Positions 31,139-42,157 of a stretch of 64,000 bases of DNA are shown in pieces. Within the stretch, counting starts at the first letter, position 1. Each line of letters starts with the position of its first letter. The notes beneath the pieces are model-generated. The model saw only the letters and a program-made list of their open reading frames with translations, did no database searches and was not told where the DNA came from. Origin of the DNA: Mortierella alpina (taxonomy: Eukaryota; Mortierellomycota; Mortierellomycetes; Mortierellales; Mortierellaceae); assembly GCA_029449245.1 (NCBI GenBank), contig JANATF010000010.1:186001-250000 (forward strand), in the 5' to 3' direction. The translations under genes were made by a program, and so were the position numbers.

Positions 31139-33168
31139 CTACAGACGCGTCAGGGTCATGACACCCTCAACGTGCCTTGTCTGCGGGAAGAGATCAAACC
31201 CGCGGATGGCCTCCACCTTATATCCGGGCAGGCCCTTGGCCGCGCACCGATCCAACAAGCCCTGAAGATCCCTTGCCTGAGACTGAACGTTGCAGCTCAC
31301 ATACACAACACGAGCAGGCAAGAACGCTACCATCTGGTCCAAGAATTCATCCGAGCAGCCCTTCCTTGGAGGGTCGATGATCAACGCAGTCTCTGAGGCT
31401 GGGAAGTCAATATGAGCAAAGATCTTGTCGGCGTCGTCCAGATGGAAGGCTGTCGTGTCGGTGGACAGCTTATTCAGTACCAAGTTATTGGTAGCGCAGG
31501 AGATCGAGGCAGCTGAAATTTCGACACCTAGAACCTTCTTAAAGCCTTCATGGCAGGTGATGGCAAAGAGTCCTGATCCGCAGTAGGCATCCACAAGGTA
31601 CTGGATTTCTTTGTTCAGGCGGGTAGAGGCACTTGAGCAAACACCTGACGATCCGTTGGGCTGAATGGCTGTCGCCGACGAAAGGGGAAGGTGCAGTTGG
31701 TGCTGCACATAACCGATCAACGAAGGCAGAATGGCGTTGTTGTTCTGGAAGAATGATCCTGCAGGATAATCAAAACGGAACTTTCCGACCCATTCTGTAA
31801 TAGTCTCCTTGTGGTTGGTCACACAAATCTTGGTAGTCGTAGGAGGATCGCTCGACTCGGCCTCCGATGTAATAGGGTTGCTCTCACGGAGCAGCATGGT
31901 AGCTCCTTTCTTATAGGAAGCAATGTTCCTAGAGTTGACCAAACACGTAAATACAGTGACGCCAGATCTACAACAATAGAGGATAAGCATCAAGTTCAAG
32001 CACCAAGCTTACTTTTGAACTTCTGCTCTCATGGTCTTCATGCCTTCGTTAACGATAGGGGTGGCAATAGGGCACTCCTCAATATCAAGGATCCTTCTCT
32101 TGCCCGCCTGCATGAACCCAATCTGTACTGGCTGAGACGTTCCTGCGGACTGATGCTTGGGGTTGAGTGCTTCAAAATGGGGGGTGATCTTGGTGCGGTA
32201 TTGAGACTGAATCGGGGACTGAGAGACGGGGTCAACTGCGGGTAGTGAAGCAAAATATTTACCTATGTTGAAGAATAGCGCGAGGCAAATGACGCCCATT
32301 AGGCCATACGCACGATTTAGAGCACATGGAGCGTTCGGGCACACCAAAACATACTGGCATAGTTCTTGAACGCGTTCTCGACAACCTGGCGCTTAAACTT
32401 CATCTGATCTGCATAGGAGATATGCTGAAGCTGACACCCTGCACACTTTCCAAAGTATTTGCAGAGAATGTCGTCCTCGGCGAGCCTGTTCGCAGCTGGC
32501 TGAATGACTTCTACGAGATCCGCATGCGAGTAACCCCTAAAAATACACATGCAGAGAAACATAGTGCAACTGTAAGCTTTTGTGCTCATTCATGAGAGAT
32601 AGTCTGCGAGCCATGTGAGCGACGCGTTTTGTTACCAGTTGTGCCGGTAGACCCTTGCCTTAACCTTCTCGCCCGGGACTGCAAAAGGAACAACCACGAC
32701 CCAGCCGTCACCACGATCCGGCAACAACGCCAAGCCCTCGCCGGACTGAGCAAGGCTGCCGATCGTCACCTCCAGCTCCTCAAAGTTCTGGAAAGGAGGC
32801 GGTGTCTTTGGGTCCCAGTCCCAATGGTTGTGACCCCTAAGCTCAACGATATCGTGCATCAGCACTTCGTCAATGTCTTTCTTCGTCATCTTCTTGACCT
32901 TCTTTGAGCGTTTCATAGGTGGAGTGCCAGTCTTGGGGGCGTTTTCCTGAGCTGGATCGGCGCTGGTGGCAACAACGTGTGCCGCGACCTCGGCGGTCAC
33001 TGGCTCAGATATACTGAGAGAGTCGGACATCAGTCTGAATGGGAGGTACAAGCGCGGAAAGAGCGAAGAAGGAGTTGGCGAGGAGGGAGCGGCGTAGAAT
33101 GCAGGGAGATGTGCTCGGTAGGTCTTGCGAAGAGGTGTAATGGAGCTCCTGCTTAGATGGCGTAGCAT
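31139..33168 (-). CDS. TRM2: tRNA (uracil-5-)-methyltransferase
   Basis: Makes 5-methyluridine at tRNA position 54 using S-adenosylmethionine. Exons 33168-32636, 32536-32355, 32235-32013 and 31967-31139 give 588 residues. Order: a TRAM-like beta barrel (FEELEVTIGSLAQSGEGLALLP, VPFAVPGEKVKARVYRHNWGYSHADL), a Cys cluster C203-X5-C-X2-C212 (KYFGKCAGCQLQHISY), then the methyltransferase fold with DAYCGSGLFAI, LIIDPPRKGCS, nucleophile Cys538 (YVSCNVQSQARDL) and general base Glu580 (RHVEGVMTLTRL). The first 46 residues are basic and Ser/Arg-rich, like a mitochondrial presequence. Met47 (codon at 33030) starts a second possible form without it. Starts only 94 bp from the TFIIIC stop. Confidence 0.94.
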
Positions 33169-33262
33169 ATGCAGTGGTCGAGAAGAGAAAACTGTGTGGG
33201 CTTCGGATTTTTTTTTCTTTTTTGTATACTTTTTTTTCGGGCTTTAGTGACTGCTTGCCTGG

Positions 33263-36200
33263 CTATGTCCCTTTCCGACGCAGGGCGGTAAAGAGGCGCT
33301 CGCCACAGAAGCCGCAGACGCTAATTGCACGCAATGTCACTTCAAGCCAAGGCGCAGTATCGGAATCATGGAGAGACGAAGGCTGTGTCTTTGACTCCGG
33401 CACCATCAGCACCTTACGACTACATCCTGAACAGGTCCGCGGATGGAAGTCGGCAATCAGTTGCAACGTGACGGAGCACCGTTGCCAGGTATGTTCGTTA
33501 GCACACTTTCCCTTGAGTTCGTTATCCAGTTTGACTTCTGCACCACATGCTGGGCACGACTCTCTCCCTGATTTAAACGATGTGGTTGTCGAGAACAGTC
33601 CCTTGTTGAGGCTCTGCAACATATCCTTTTGTTCGTCGATATCACAAAGGTCCTGCGACTGATTTTGCAGAAGGTTATAGGTCTTCTCAGCAAGGTCAAG
33701 CATCTCTGTATCATTCCTGTGAAACAGCAGAATACTGTCGCACTGCAGCAGCAGCAATATCTGGTCACAATCTGTAAGGGCGTGGGCAGAAGGAGTAGGT
33801 AAGATGGTAAGGTGAACGCTTCATGGTGTTTGAGCATGCCACGCACCCATACAAGTTTCTAGTCGTGCCCTACCATTTATCCTCGACTCAAGTTGGTTGT
33901 TTAATTCAGCCGTCGGAATTGCAGCGAAGCGCTCCAGAAAGTACTTCAGAATATTACGCGTGTGGTGTCTCCTGATTCGCGCCTCCGCCGCCTTTGCACG
34001 GGTCTGAAGCAGATCATTGACGTCGCCAGGTAGGGAACATGGCTAAGAACGCGTGGTATCCAATGCATAAAAAAGCTTAGCATACGATATCCATGACGAC
34101 ACCATCAAAATGCTTTATCATAATAGCAGCGTTCAAGGGTACCTTAAGTTGGCTCCAGAGGTACAGGTTGACCCGATCCGCGTTCACCGAAACGTCACTG
34201 AATAGTGCGTTTTCCAATCTATAGCAATTAAAATGTTAGTGCCGTGGTAAGCTGCGAATGATCAAGTTGTCAAACCAGCTCCATTGTGATGTTCTCCTGT
34301 AGCGTACCTGGACTTGAATGATGAGCTATTGCCCTCCATGACCTCTCTCCTGGCGAAGGTGCGCATGCTCTCAGTTAGACTGGTATCATCCTCGTCCATG
34401 ATAGCCAATACTTTCTTGATATATCCAGCGTCAATGTCCTGGCGCGACACACTTTCGCAGATAAAAACCAATAGCTCCCATAGAAAAAATGCCGGATTCC
34501 TTGTCAAAACTAAAGGAAGAGAAGAGAAAGATTAGATGGTGGCTCATACAAACTGTCATATCTGTTCGACAAAGCCCGGTACCACTCCACACCTGCGTTA
34601 GGTAGGCGAATAAAGGTCGCCAGTCGTCTGAGAAGAACATCCCCAGTTTGCTCGCTCACATCCTTGTAAGCGTTTGTGAGCATCATTGTGCACGATTGGA
34701 ATCGTTCGCGCTGAAACTCCATATGAAACGACGATGACACACTAATGGGATTTCGAGAGTATAGTGAGTAACAAAGTGCACAAAGTTTCTGCTACTGGCC
34801 GGGTGGTAACTGAGCCTAGGCACTTACTGGTATGCTGTTGCGAGCTGAAAACCTTCCGCTGAACGGTTACCGCAGACGATATGAAGCTGCAGCTTGCTTC
34901 CGACACCTCCGCTACCAGCTTCCTCGTCACCACCGTCATCATCCACCTCGCCGTCTTCCTGCGTGAGATTCGTCTTGGACTGCAAATGGCATCGCGAAAT
35001 GATGTTCTGATGTACAAACTCAACATAATCTTCGTTGACTCTAAGGTCGTCGTCCAAAACGTTTAGAACCGAATGCTTTCCGTCCATGAAGAAAACAAAC
35101 ACCTTGGTGCCGAATGCATCCCACGAGATGTCGGATATAGCTTTTGCTATCGGTTTCCGCCAGGCAAGGACCCGGTTAGTCTCTGGCAGCCAGATATATA
35201 ATCTGTTGCCTTTGCTGAAAGCAAGATTGTTGGGCCTATCTCCGGCCTAGATGGAGTCAAAGAGATGCAAATGAGTTCCGGAACTGTATGGGAATATCGG
35301 AACGAAGTGAGTCTTGTCTTCCATTTCGGTGCTTATCGCCGTGTACCTCAGGAAGGGTTGTGCTCCAGCGAAGAACAGTACACGGGTGAAGACTCTGGGC
35401 GGGAATGTCCATGATATTCTCAGACACGTCGATGTTTTCCAGTGGGGCCGTTGGATTGAACTTGACCTTGCGAACATGAACCGTGCCGTCCGCTAAGGAG
35501 TAGGCGAGCATCGCGACGTAGCTCCCCTCTCCCGCCATCCATGGCGACCACGATATTTGTGTTACCCACGTCTCACCCGATGTGTCCATGGAGGTGACGC
35601 ACCCAACATTCTGTGGATCAACCACGTTCCAGATGGTTATATCTCCTGATTTGTTGCCAAGCGCCAGTAGTGACCCAATGTCGTCCACAAAGATCTTCGG
35701 AGACCACGCCAAAGACACGCACTCAATCTTGTCAGCCATTTCTAGATCGACCTCCTGCTCTGCGTCCCAGTATGCTGCGATATATCGGTCAAGCGTCACA
35801 TGCTGTGAAAGAGATCAAGAACTAAGTGTTAAACATGATATTTTAGCCTGACATGCTTTCATCGCTCCAACCACTTTGAGAATTCGAACCTTTTGCCATG
35901 GACCCTCAATACGTGATGAAGGCTGGTATATTATAACGGAATTCTTCAGAGTGATACACGCCAGCATGCATCTATGTTTGATTCGATGCTTCCGTGCATG
36001 AGCGCCAGTATCACCGGACAGCAAGCTCAGTTTTGATTACCCGCATTCTGACCCTTTACCTTTTGGTAGGAGAGCATCCGGTCGGCGACCAGGCAGCATT
36101 CAAGAATTCCAGTGCTTGCGGCGATACTGCATTCCTAATACTTGCAACTGTAAATGGATGTCGCGCTTTAGTATGAGAAGACACGTTTTTGGTATGACGA

Positions 36201-36555
36201 CAATGTTCGAAAGAAGTCGCACCAAAGCCATACCGTGGGTCGTAAGCTTCCAAGGAGTGTTGTCTTGCTCCAAGGTTTGCGCAGGTATAGAAGAAACAAT
36301 AAAGTTGGCCGAGCTGGGATCCACAGTACACCTGAGCAAGGGCGCCTATGTTGTCCGATGTTTGCACGGGCGGTCGAGGTTTGGGTGGTTAGCATCATGG
36401 CTTGCAGCGCAGGGTTTGCAGAGTCTAGTGCAGAGTTAAGAATTGGGACGCACAAAGATGTGGAGATTTGAAGGCGTGACCAGCGCCAAGACGTTGTCCT
36501 CAGACCAGATTAATGATCCAGGTCGAAGCGGTCTCGACTCGAATTCTGTCTCCAT
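33263..36555 (-). CDS. TFIIIC subunit delta (GTF3C4/TFIIIC90-like)
   Basis: DNA-binding factor TFIIIC recruits TFIIIB and RNA polymerase III to tRNA genes. Exons: 36555-36454, 36345-36234, 36147-36060, 35971-35890, 35802-35347, 35246-34828, 34741-34554, 34509-34308, 34218-34143, 34003-33874 and 33771-33263, giving 787 residues. The WD40-type N-terminal domain (PF12657-like) shows LIWSEDNVLALVTPSNLHIF, LEFLNAAWSPTGC, ECVSLAWSPKIF, GNKSGDITIWNVV and AISDISWDAFGTKVFVFF. The C terminus carries the family zinc finger: CPACG, KCANEHTWQRC, TCSGC and CGFCG. The 44-bp intron between 34554 and 34509 is the least certain junction; an alternative pair shifts it by a few codons. Shares a 204-bp divergent spacer with the ketoacyl-CoA reductase gene. 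Confidence 0.87.
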
Positions 36556-36759
36556 GGAAGTTGATTGCTGCTGTCCTGTGCGTGGCCAAGAGAAAGGTAT
36601 TCAGCGCTGTGAGAAAGAAATAGACTCTGTGGAAGTGACCACTTTTCTCAAGGGGCGAGGAAAATGAAAACATGCTTGGGCCAACGGATACGAGGTGAGG
36701 GTGCTCCCCCATTGTTTTTAGATTTCTCTCAACCCAACACTCCCGGCTTCATTCCCATC
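36556..36759. promoter_or_regulatory. Divergent promoter TFIIIC delta / 3-ketoacyl-CoA reductase
   Basis: Only 204 bp separate the two divergent start codons, so a shared bidirectional core promoter is likely. No clear TATA box is seen; a pyrimidine-rich patch precedes the reductase start. Confidence 0.5.
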
Positions 36760-38384
36760 ATGGACAAGATTGCCCACTTTGTGCAGAGTATGTGTCAGAG
36801 AGACTTTCCAACCACCTATAGGCCTTGATGGAGAGTTGCCAATGTTTGACTTTAACAATCCTGACTGCTGTCGCTTCCATCAACTAGAATCAAACTGCAA
36901 CGCTACTACCGTCGCCGTCTTTGGTGCAATCGGTGCTGCTGTTGTGGCGTTTAAGGCCTTGAGCTTCCTGAAGGTCCTCGTGGACGTCTTCTTCCGCTCG
37001 GGACTGAACGTAAGCACTACATGGCACGCCTACTCATACAGGTGTGGCGCAGAGCTGACACGACTTATCATTAAACTCCTTCGACCTTATTTGCGCTGCA
37101 GCTCAAGAAGTACGGAGCTGGCAATGGCGGCTGGGCAGGTAAGGAAGACCGAGGAGATGATTTTGGGGCTGTATACCTTAACCCCTACCAATATCGTCAA
37201 CTGACCCAACCGTCGTTCGTTTGATGTCTGTTGCATATACGCAGTTATCACCGGTGCTTCAGATGGCATCGGCAAGGAGTTTGCATTCCAGCTGGCCTCC
37301 AAAAAGCTCAACATTGTCCTTGTTTCGCGTACTGAAAGCAAGCTGAAGGCTCTCGCTCAGGAATTGGGTAATGTTGTGCATTGATCAATGAAGGATTCCT
37401 GATGCATATTTGCGCGAGAAGTTGGGGCATTATCTCATGCAGTTTTTCCAACAAACTCTGCAGAGCAAAAGTATAGTGTCGAAACCAAGATTTTTGCTAT
37501 GGACTTCGCCAAGGGCGCAGATCAGGACTACCAGGCACTGCAGCAGATGCTTGCCCCCGTCAATGTCACTGTTCTTGGTACGTGCTTATGCATATGGATC
37601 GCGAAATCCTCTCTCTGCTCGGCGCGTGTTCTGACTGGCAATCGCGACGTTCGGAATTAATAATTTTTATGCGTCTGTATGTGCTACCCCAACCCTTTTG
37701 GCTTATCGACAGTGAACAACGTTGGTACCAACCATGAGATCCCTACACCTTTTGAGCAGGAATCCGACAAGATCATCAAAGACATCGTTGAGATCAACAT
37801 CAATGCTGCCATGAAGATGACCAAGATTGTTGTCCCTCAAATGGTTGCTCGGTAAGTGTGCATCTTGACAGGGCCGGTCAGATATGAGTTTGAGATATGC
37901 AACCTGGAATTCACCTCTTTTCTTTTATAATGCAAATAGCAAGAACGGCTTGATCATCAATCTGGGCTCCTTTGCTGGACTCGTCCCTACCCCTTACCTC
38001 TCTGTCTACTCTGGATCCAAGGCTTTCTTGTCAAGCTGGTCGCAGGCTATTGGCGCCGAGCTGTCTCCTAAGGGTATTCAAGTGCAAAACGTCAACACCT
38101 ACTTTGTTGTCTCTGCCATGTCCAAGATCCGACGTGCCACCATGTTGATCCCTATGCCCAAGCCCTATGTTCGCTCCGTCTTGGGACAGCTTGGCATCTC
38201 TGGCGGTGCCTCGACTCCTTACACCTCGACCCCTTTCTATAGCCATGCTATCGCCAACTGGTTGATCGACAACGTCTTTAGCCGTGGTTTCTGGGTCCAG
38301 CAGAACTACAACATTCAGACTGATATCCGCAAGCGTGCCTTGAGAAAGAGGGAGCGTGAGGCGGCTGCTGCCAAGAACCAATAA
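36760..38384 (+). CDS. IFA38: Very-long-chain 3-oxoacyl-CoA reductase
   Basis: Second step of the ER fatty acid elongation cycle: NADPH-dependent reduction of 3-ketoacyl-CoA. Exons 36760-36787, 36888-37009, 37102-37138, 37245-37367, 37464-37577, 37713-37851 and 37940-38384 give 335 residues (yeast 347). An N-terminal membrane segment ([21 protein letters not shown]) precedes the SDR core: [14 protein letters not shown] (Rossmann motif), [18 protein letters not shown], catalytic Ser in NLGSFAG and the YSGSK Tyr-X3-Lys. A further hydrophobic part follows, then a very basic C terminus ([17 protein letters not shown]) facing the cytosol; no canonical KKXX is visible. The stop codon lies within an AATAAA. 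Confidence 0.95.
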
Positions 38385-39595
38385 AATTTCTTTGTTTTTT
38401 TTTCTTTTTTTTTTCTTATGCACGGTCCTTGATCTCCTTCTATCGCCACCATAGGATGCATATACCCCTATCATTCCTCATTGCCTCTCGAAATATACTA
38501 TCACACTGTCAGTCATTTTCTCCAGCTACTGAGCAACGGCAGAGTTATGTAGGCTTAGTGGGCGTGAAAGGAGAAAGGTTTTTTACGCGAAAGAGGCTGT
38601 GCGCCGCATCACGTAGCAACGTCCTGCCCTGCATGATCCAATTGAGGCGACTGCTGCACATGTGGTCTTCTGTCCCACAGTGTGGGGATTGGAACGTTCG
38701 GGCGTAGACGTCCAAGCTGAATGAATGATACCAAAGACCCTGGTCTGATTGGCCGATCGCCGGAAGAGAGTCGGGCTAGAGAAGTATGGGGAACCAACGT
38801 CCCGAAATGAACGGGACCCACTTTTTTCCAGTGGTGAGCCCGCGTCTTGTTGGTTGCACAAAGTAGACGTAAACAACTCCGAAAAGTGGGTCACCCGTGC
38901 CTAGCATCGACTCGACAGTGCGACACCCACTTTTAGTTGGGTCTCGAGCATCCTCTGCCCCTTTGCCTATCATGAAAAAGGTAAACAAAAAATAACCAAC
39001 TGCCCAGCGCTTGCAGCTCCATCCGTTGGACAGGTTTACGGCGACAGTTTTACTCACCCCGCCTTATCCGCCAGCCTCGGAGGATTGAATCATTCCTCCA
39101 TCCACTTGATCTCTGCACTCGCAACCTTTTTTTTGGTGTCTGGCTAATTGAGTCTGTCTACCTTTCTAGCTCTCTTTTTTTTTTTTTTTTTTTTTTTTTC
39201 CTTTTTCCCTTCATTCCCCAGTCCCCGCACTCTAGATTCATCCAAAAGCCAAATCCAAATTCATCCTCTCTTTTGATCATTTCTCTTCTCTCCATCCCTC
39301 TCGCAGCCTCTGTTCACTGCCATCTCTGCTCCACATCCCTGCAAGAAAAGAGCCAATCCCCATCCTCTGTCCGTCCACCGAGTGCCATTGCCCCCGTGCT
39401 CTCGACCCCACCTTCTTCGCCTCGCTTGCCTCACCCAGGAAGCAGCTCTCCACGAGTCCTCCCCACCTTTGTGCCTTTGACCCCGCAAACCAAAAATCGT
39501 CCCCACTGTACAGCCTCCCCTCTCCACCCCTACACACACACAGCCCCCAGTGGATCGGTACTCTCGACCCTTCACCCGCATATCCCCTCTGCAGC
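38385..39595. promoter_or_regulatory. 1.2-kb upstream region of the CreA/Mig1-like gene
   Basis: Holds the reductase 3' flank and the promoter plus long 5' leader of the zinc-finger gene. Three copies of ACCCACTTTT occur: plus at 38816-38825, inverted at 38882-38891 and plus at about 38925-38934. A GTGGGG (38682-38687) fits the SYGGRG site bound by CreA/Mig1 fingers. A run of 24 T (about 39177-39200) and a strongly pyrimidine-rich leader (39260-39590) precede the start codon. No gene is recognised. Confidence 0.4.
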
Positions 39596-41968
39596 ATGGA
39601 CGTCACAACCGCTACGGCTCCCCACGACATGGGCTCTAACCCCGACCTGGCACCATACTCCCTGCCACGGCCACCCACGCCTGTCAGCGGCGAGCCACCA
39701 AAGCCCTTTCAGTGCCACCAGTCAGACGCACCCGAGCGCCCTTACCAGTGTCCAGTCTGCCCAAAGTCTTTCTTTCGCCTCGAGCATTCCAACCGACATA
39801 TCCGCACCCACACTGGTGAGAAAGCCCATGCCTGCAAGTTCCCTGGCTGCACAAAACGATTCTCGCGCAGTGACGAGCTCACCCGACACTCGCGCATCCA
39901 CACTGGCTTGAAAGGCCTCCGCGTTGCCACCAAATCTCAGGCGCAGAGTCAGTCCGCTGCAGAAGCTGGCGCTTCGGGCGATAACGACAGCGACACAGCG
40001 ATGCCATCCACGCCGTCAGGACCACAAGCGTTTGAAGCGCCTCACCTTGCACCAGCATCCACCATCGTTACACTCGCACCGAGCGTCATATCCCCCTCAT
40101 CAATTACATCAATACCACCAGCACTCACACCTACCATACCGTCCCTCCCTGCAATGAACCCCATTACCTCCGCACAGCCATCAAATGCTTTGGATGTACC
40201 GATAGTGTCGCTGTCAAACTCGAGTAGACCAGTGTCAGGCAATAACAGTCAGCAGGGGGCTTCTGGGGATCAGGCTCAAGGAGGTGCCAACGGATCTACA
40301 CCAGCATCAGGAGCAAATAATGGACTTTCATCCAGCAATACTGGTAAGCTAAACATATATCCCTCCAGTCCTTTGCTATTGCCATTGGCCACAAGCGTAT
40401 GGTTATTAACGTATGATTTCTCTGTTTACACGCAACTGTGCGTAGACGCCTCGAAGGACAATCAGTCGTCGGATAGGCAGGATGAGAATGATGATCCGAC
40501 TGCAGAGGGTGAGGCAAAGCCAAAAAAATCACACCACTGCCCTTGGCCCAACTGTCATAAAACATTCACGCGCTCAGCCCATTTGGCCCGTCATGTTCGT
40601 TCACACGGAGGTGAGCGGCCATATGCTTGTCCACAGGAAGGCTGCGGGAAGCATTTCTCGCGCTCGGACGTTCTCAAAGAGCACATCAGGATTCACGATG
40701 TCAACAAGGTGCGAAAGCGCAAGGCAAAGCCCTTGGACCAACAGCCCAAGGGATCCAAGAAGAGCAAAAGGGCTTCCAACTTTGGTACAGAATCACGGTC
40801 GCCATCCATGCAGCCACCCTCCAGTACCCAATCGATGCCTCCTTCGGACCACCCCATGTTTTCACAAGAGGGACGCTCAATGCAACCGCCTTCCATGCCA
40901 CCCTATCCACCTGCGTATCCTCCCTCTCGTCATCACCTGGGCCAACATGCATCGCAACACCGAGCCTTGAGCTTTCACCAGCAGCAGCAGCAGCGTCTCC
41001 ACCATCGTCAGTACCCTATGCCATATCCGTACGACATCTACTCGATGCCGCACCCAAGTCATATAAACCAGCCCTCGTCGTTCTATATCCCGCTCCATGA
41101 TACCGGCGATGACGAGATGGGAATGGCAATGGACTTTGACATGGATCTGGGAATGAACCCACACGGGCGAATGGCATGGCCAGCTGCCTCACCCGGGCTT
41201 TCTCCCCCACCCAACCCTTTCATGATGCCTGAGAGGCATCGAATGGACTCTATGGCCTCCATGTCAAGCGACTTTTCGGCCATGAACGATCCGCGAAACT
41301 CATACATGCATTTGGACGTTATGCCACCAGGTTCGATTGATGAGTCGTATCAGTTTGACGAGAGCGCCATCACGACACCGATCCTTGATCACCCGGACTA
41401 CGATCCTTATCCCCCGCAGGTCCACCATCAGATCCAGCATCCTTCGAGGCCACCCGTAGCTCAGCCATCGCTCTCGCAAGCCTACCTCCAGGCTCAGTAT
41501 CAGCAACAAGCTTCGCAGCAGTCTTCACGGCAATTCTCGCATATGTCCAGGGACCGAGAAGTCTCCATGGCCGCTCAATCAAACTACTCGCTCTCGCCAA
41601 CACTGACAGAGGCCGCTGCTCCAACGCTTGCAGCGTTAACAACAACGCCGGCACCCATAGGCTCACAGGCCATTGCTGCTGCTGCTGCTAGTGGCGCGCT
41701 TGATATTGCATCAGGAGATATACCCTTGGGCTCCCTTGATGAGCTTGACGCTATCGAAGCCGATCTGCTGTTTGCTCAAAAGGATTGGGGCTCTATTCCT
41801 GATGAATACCAGGAGCCGCCGTTTGGATTCTTCCCAGGCGAGTCTCCTCGCTTGGCTCTCACATATGTACCTCCACCCCCTCTGCCTACTCCTCCGCCAA
41901 GGCGTCAACTCGGCATCCCTCAAGTGTCTAACAAGAGCGTTGTCACGACCCTCTCGATGTATCCTTAG
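39596..41968 (+). CDS. CreA/Mig1-like C2H2 transcription factor with four zinc fingers
   Basis: Predicted nuclear repressor or activator. Fingers 1-2 (residues 52-72 and 80-102: [43 protein letters not shown]) are almost identical to the CreA/Mig1 pair that binds GC boxes in carbon catabolite repression. Unlike CreA/Mig1, a second pair follows 180 residues later (281-303 and 311-333: [53 protein letters not shown]), then a basic KVRKRKAKP signal. The rest is Ser/Pro/Gln-rich and disordered. A 102-bp intron (40344-40445, GTAAGC...GTAG) is a multiple of three without a stop, so 756 residues if spliced and 790 if not. Pairing of fingers with target sites is inferred. Confidence 0.85.
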   Translation: MDVTTATAPHDMGSNPDLAPYSLPRPPTPVSGEPPKPFQCHQSDAPERPYQCPVCPKSFFRLEHSNRHIRTHTGEKAHACKFPGCTKRFSRSDELTRHSRIHTGLKGLRVATKSQAQSQSAAEAGASGDNDSDTAMPSTPSGPQAFEAPHLAPASTIVTLAPSVISPSSITSIPPALTPTIPSLPAMNPITSAQPSNALDVPIVSLSNSSRPVSGNNSQQGASGDQAQGGANGSTPASGANNGLSSSNTGKLNIYPSSPLLLPLATSVWLLTYDFSVYTQLCVDASKDNQSSDRQDENDDPTAEGEAKPKKSHHCPWPNCHKTFTRSAHLARHVRSHGGERPYACPQEGCGKHFSRSDVLKEHIRIHDVNKVRKRKAKPLDQQPKGSKKSKRASNFGTESRSPSMQPPSSTQSMPPSDHPMFSQEGRSMQPPSMPPYPPAYPPSRHHLGQHASQHRALSFHQQQQQRLHHRQYPMPYPYDIYSMPHPSHINQPSSFYIPLHDTGDDEMGMAMDFDMDLGMNPHGRMAWPAASPGLSPPPNPFMMPERHRMDSMASMSSDFSAMNDPRNSYMHLDVMPPGSIDESYQFDESAITTPILDHPDYDPYPPQVHHQIQHPSRPPVAQPSLSQAYLQAQYQQQASQQSSRQFSHMSRDREVSMAAQSNYSLSPTLTEAAAPTLAALTTTPAPIGSQAIAAAAASGALDIASGDIPLGSLDELDAIEADLLFAQKDWGSIPDEYQEPPFGFFPGESPRLALTYVPPPPLPTPPPRRQLGIPQVSNKSVVTTLSMYP

Positions 41969-42016
41969 ATTCCCTTTTTGTATATTGTATAATAATGAAG
42001 TTCGTTTTTTTTTGAA
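41969..42016. other. 3' flank of the zinc-finger gene
   Basis: Short A/T-rich segment with TTGTATATTGTATAATAATG and a T9 run, a likely 3' UTR end, directly before the tRNA-Leu relic. Confidence 0.4.
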
Positions 42017-42081
42017 GGCCGAGTTTTTGGTGGCGGCGATGAGGTCTTTCGTAGGCGTGGGTTCAAATCCCACTCTCTTCA
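42017..42081 (+). pseudogene. Decayed tRNA-Leu copy
   Basis: The 3' 40 nt (42048-42087) are identical to the intact tRNA-Leu(AAG) at 22515-22597 plus 7 bases of its 3' flank: the end of the variable arm, T arm (GTGGGTTCAAATCCCAC), acceptor 3' strand and CATTATTT. GGCCGAGTT near 42017 matches the D arm. Between them the anticodon arm is shortened and scrambled and the 5' acceptor strand is lost, so it cannot fold as a tRNA. The B box survives, so pol III factor binding is conceivable. Confidence 0.85.
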
Positions 42082-42157
42082 TTATTTCTTTCAGCGACTG
42101 CAAAATCTTTTTTTTTTCTTTGCCTCTTCAAACTTCTCACCAATGCCAGCATAAGCA

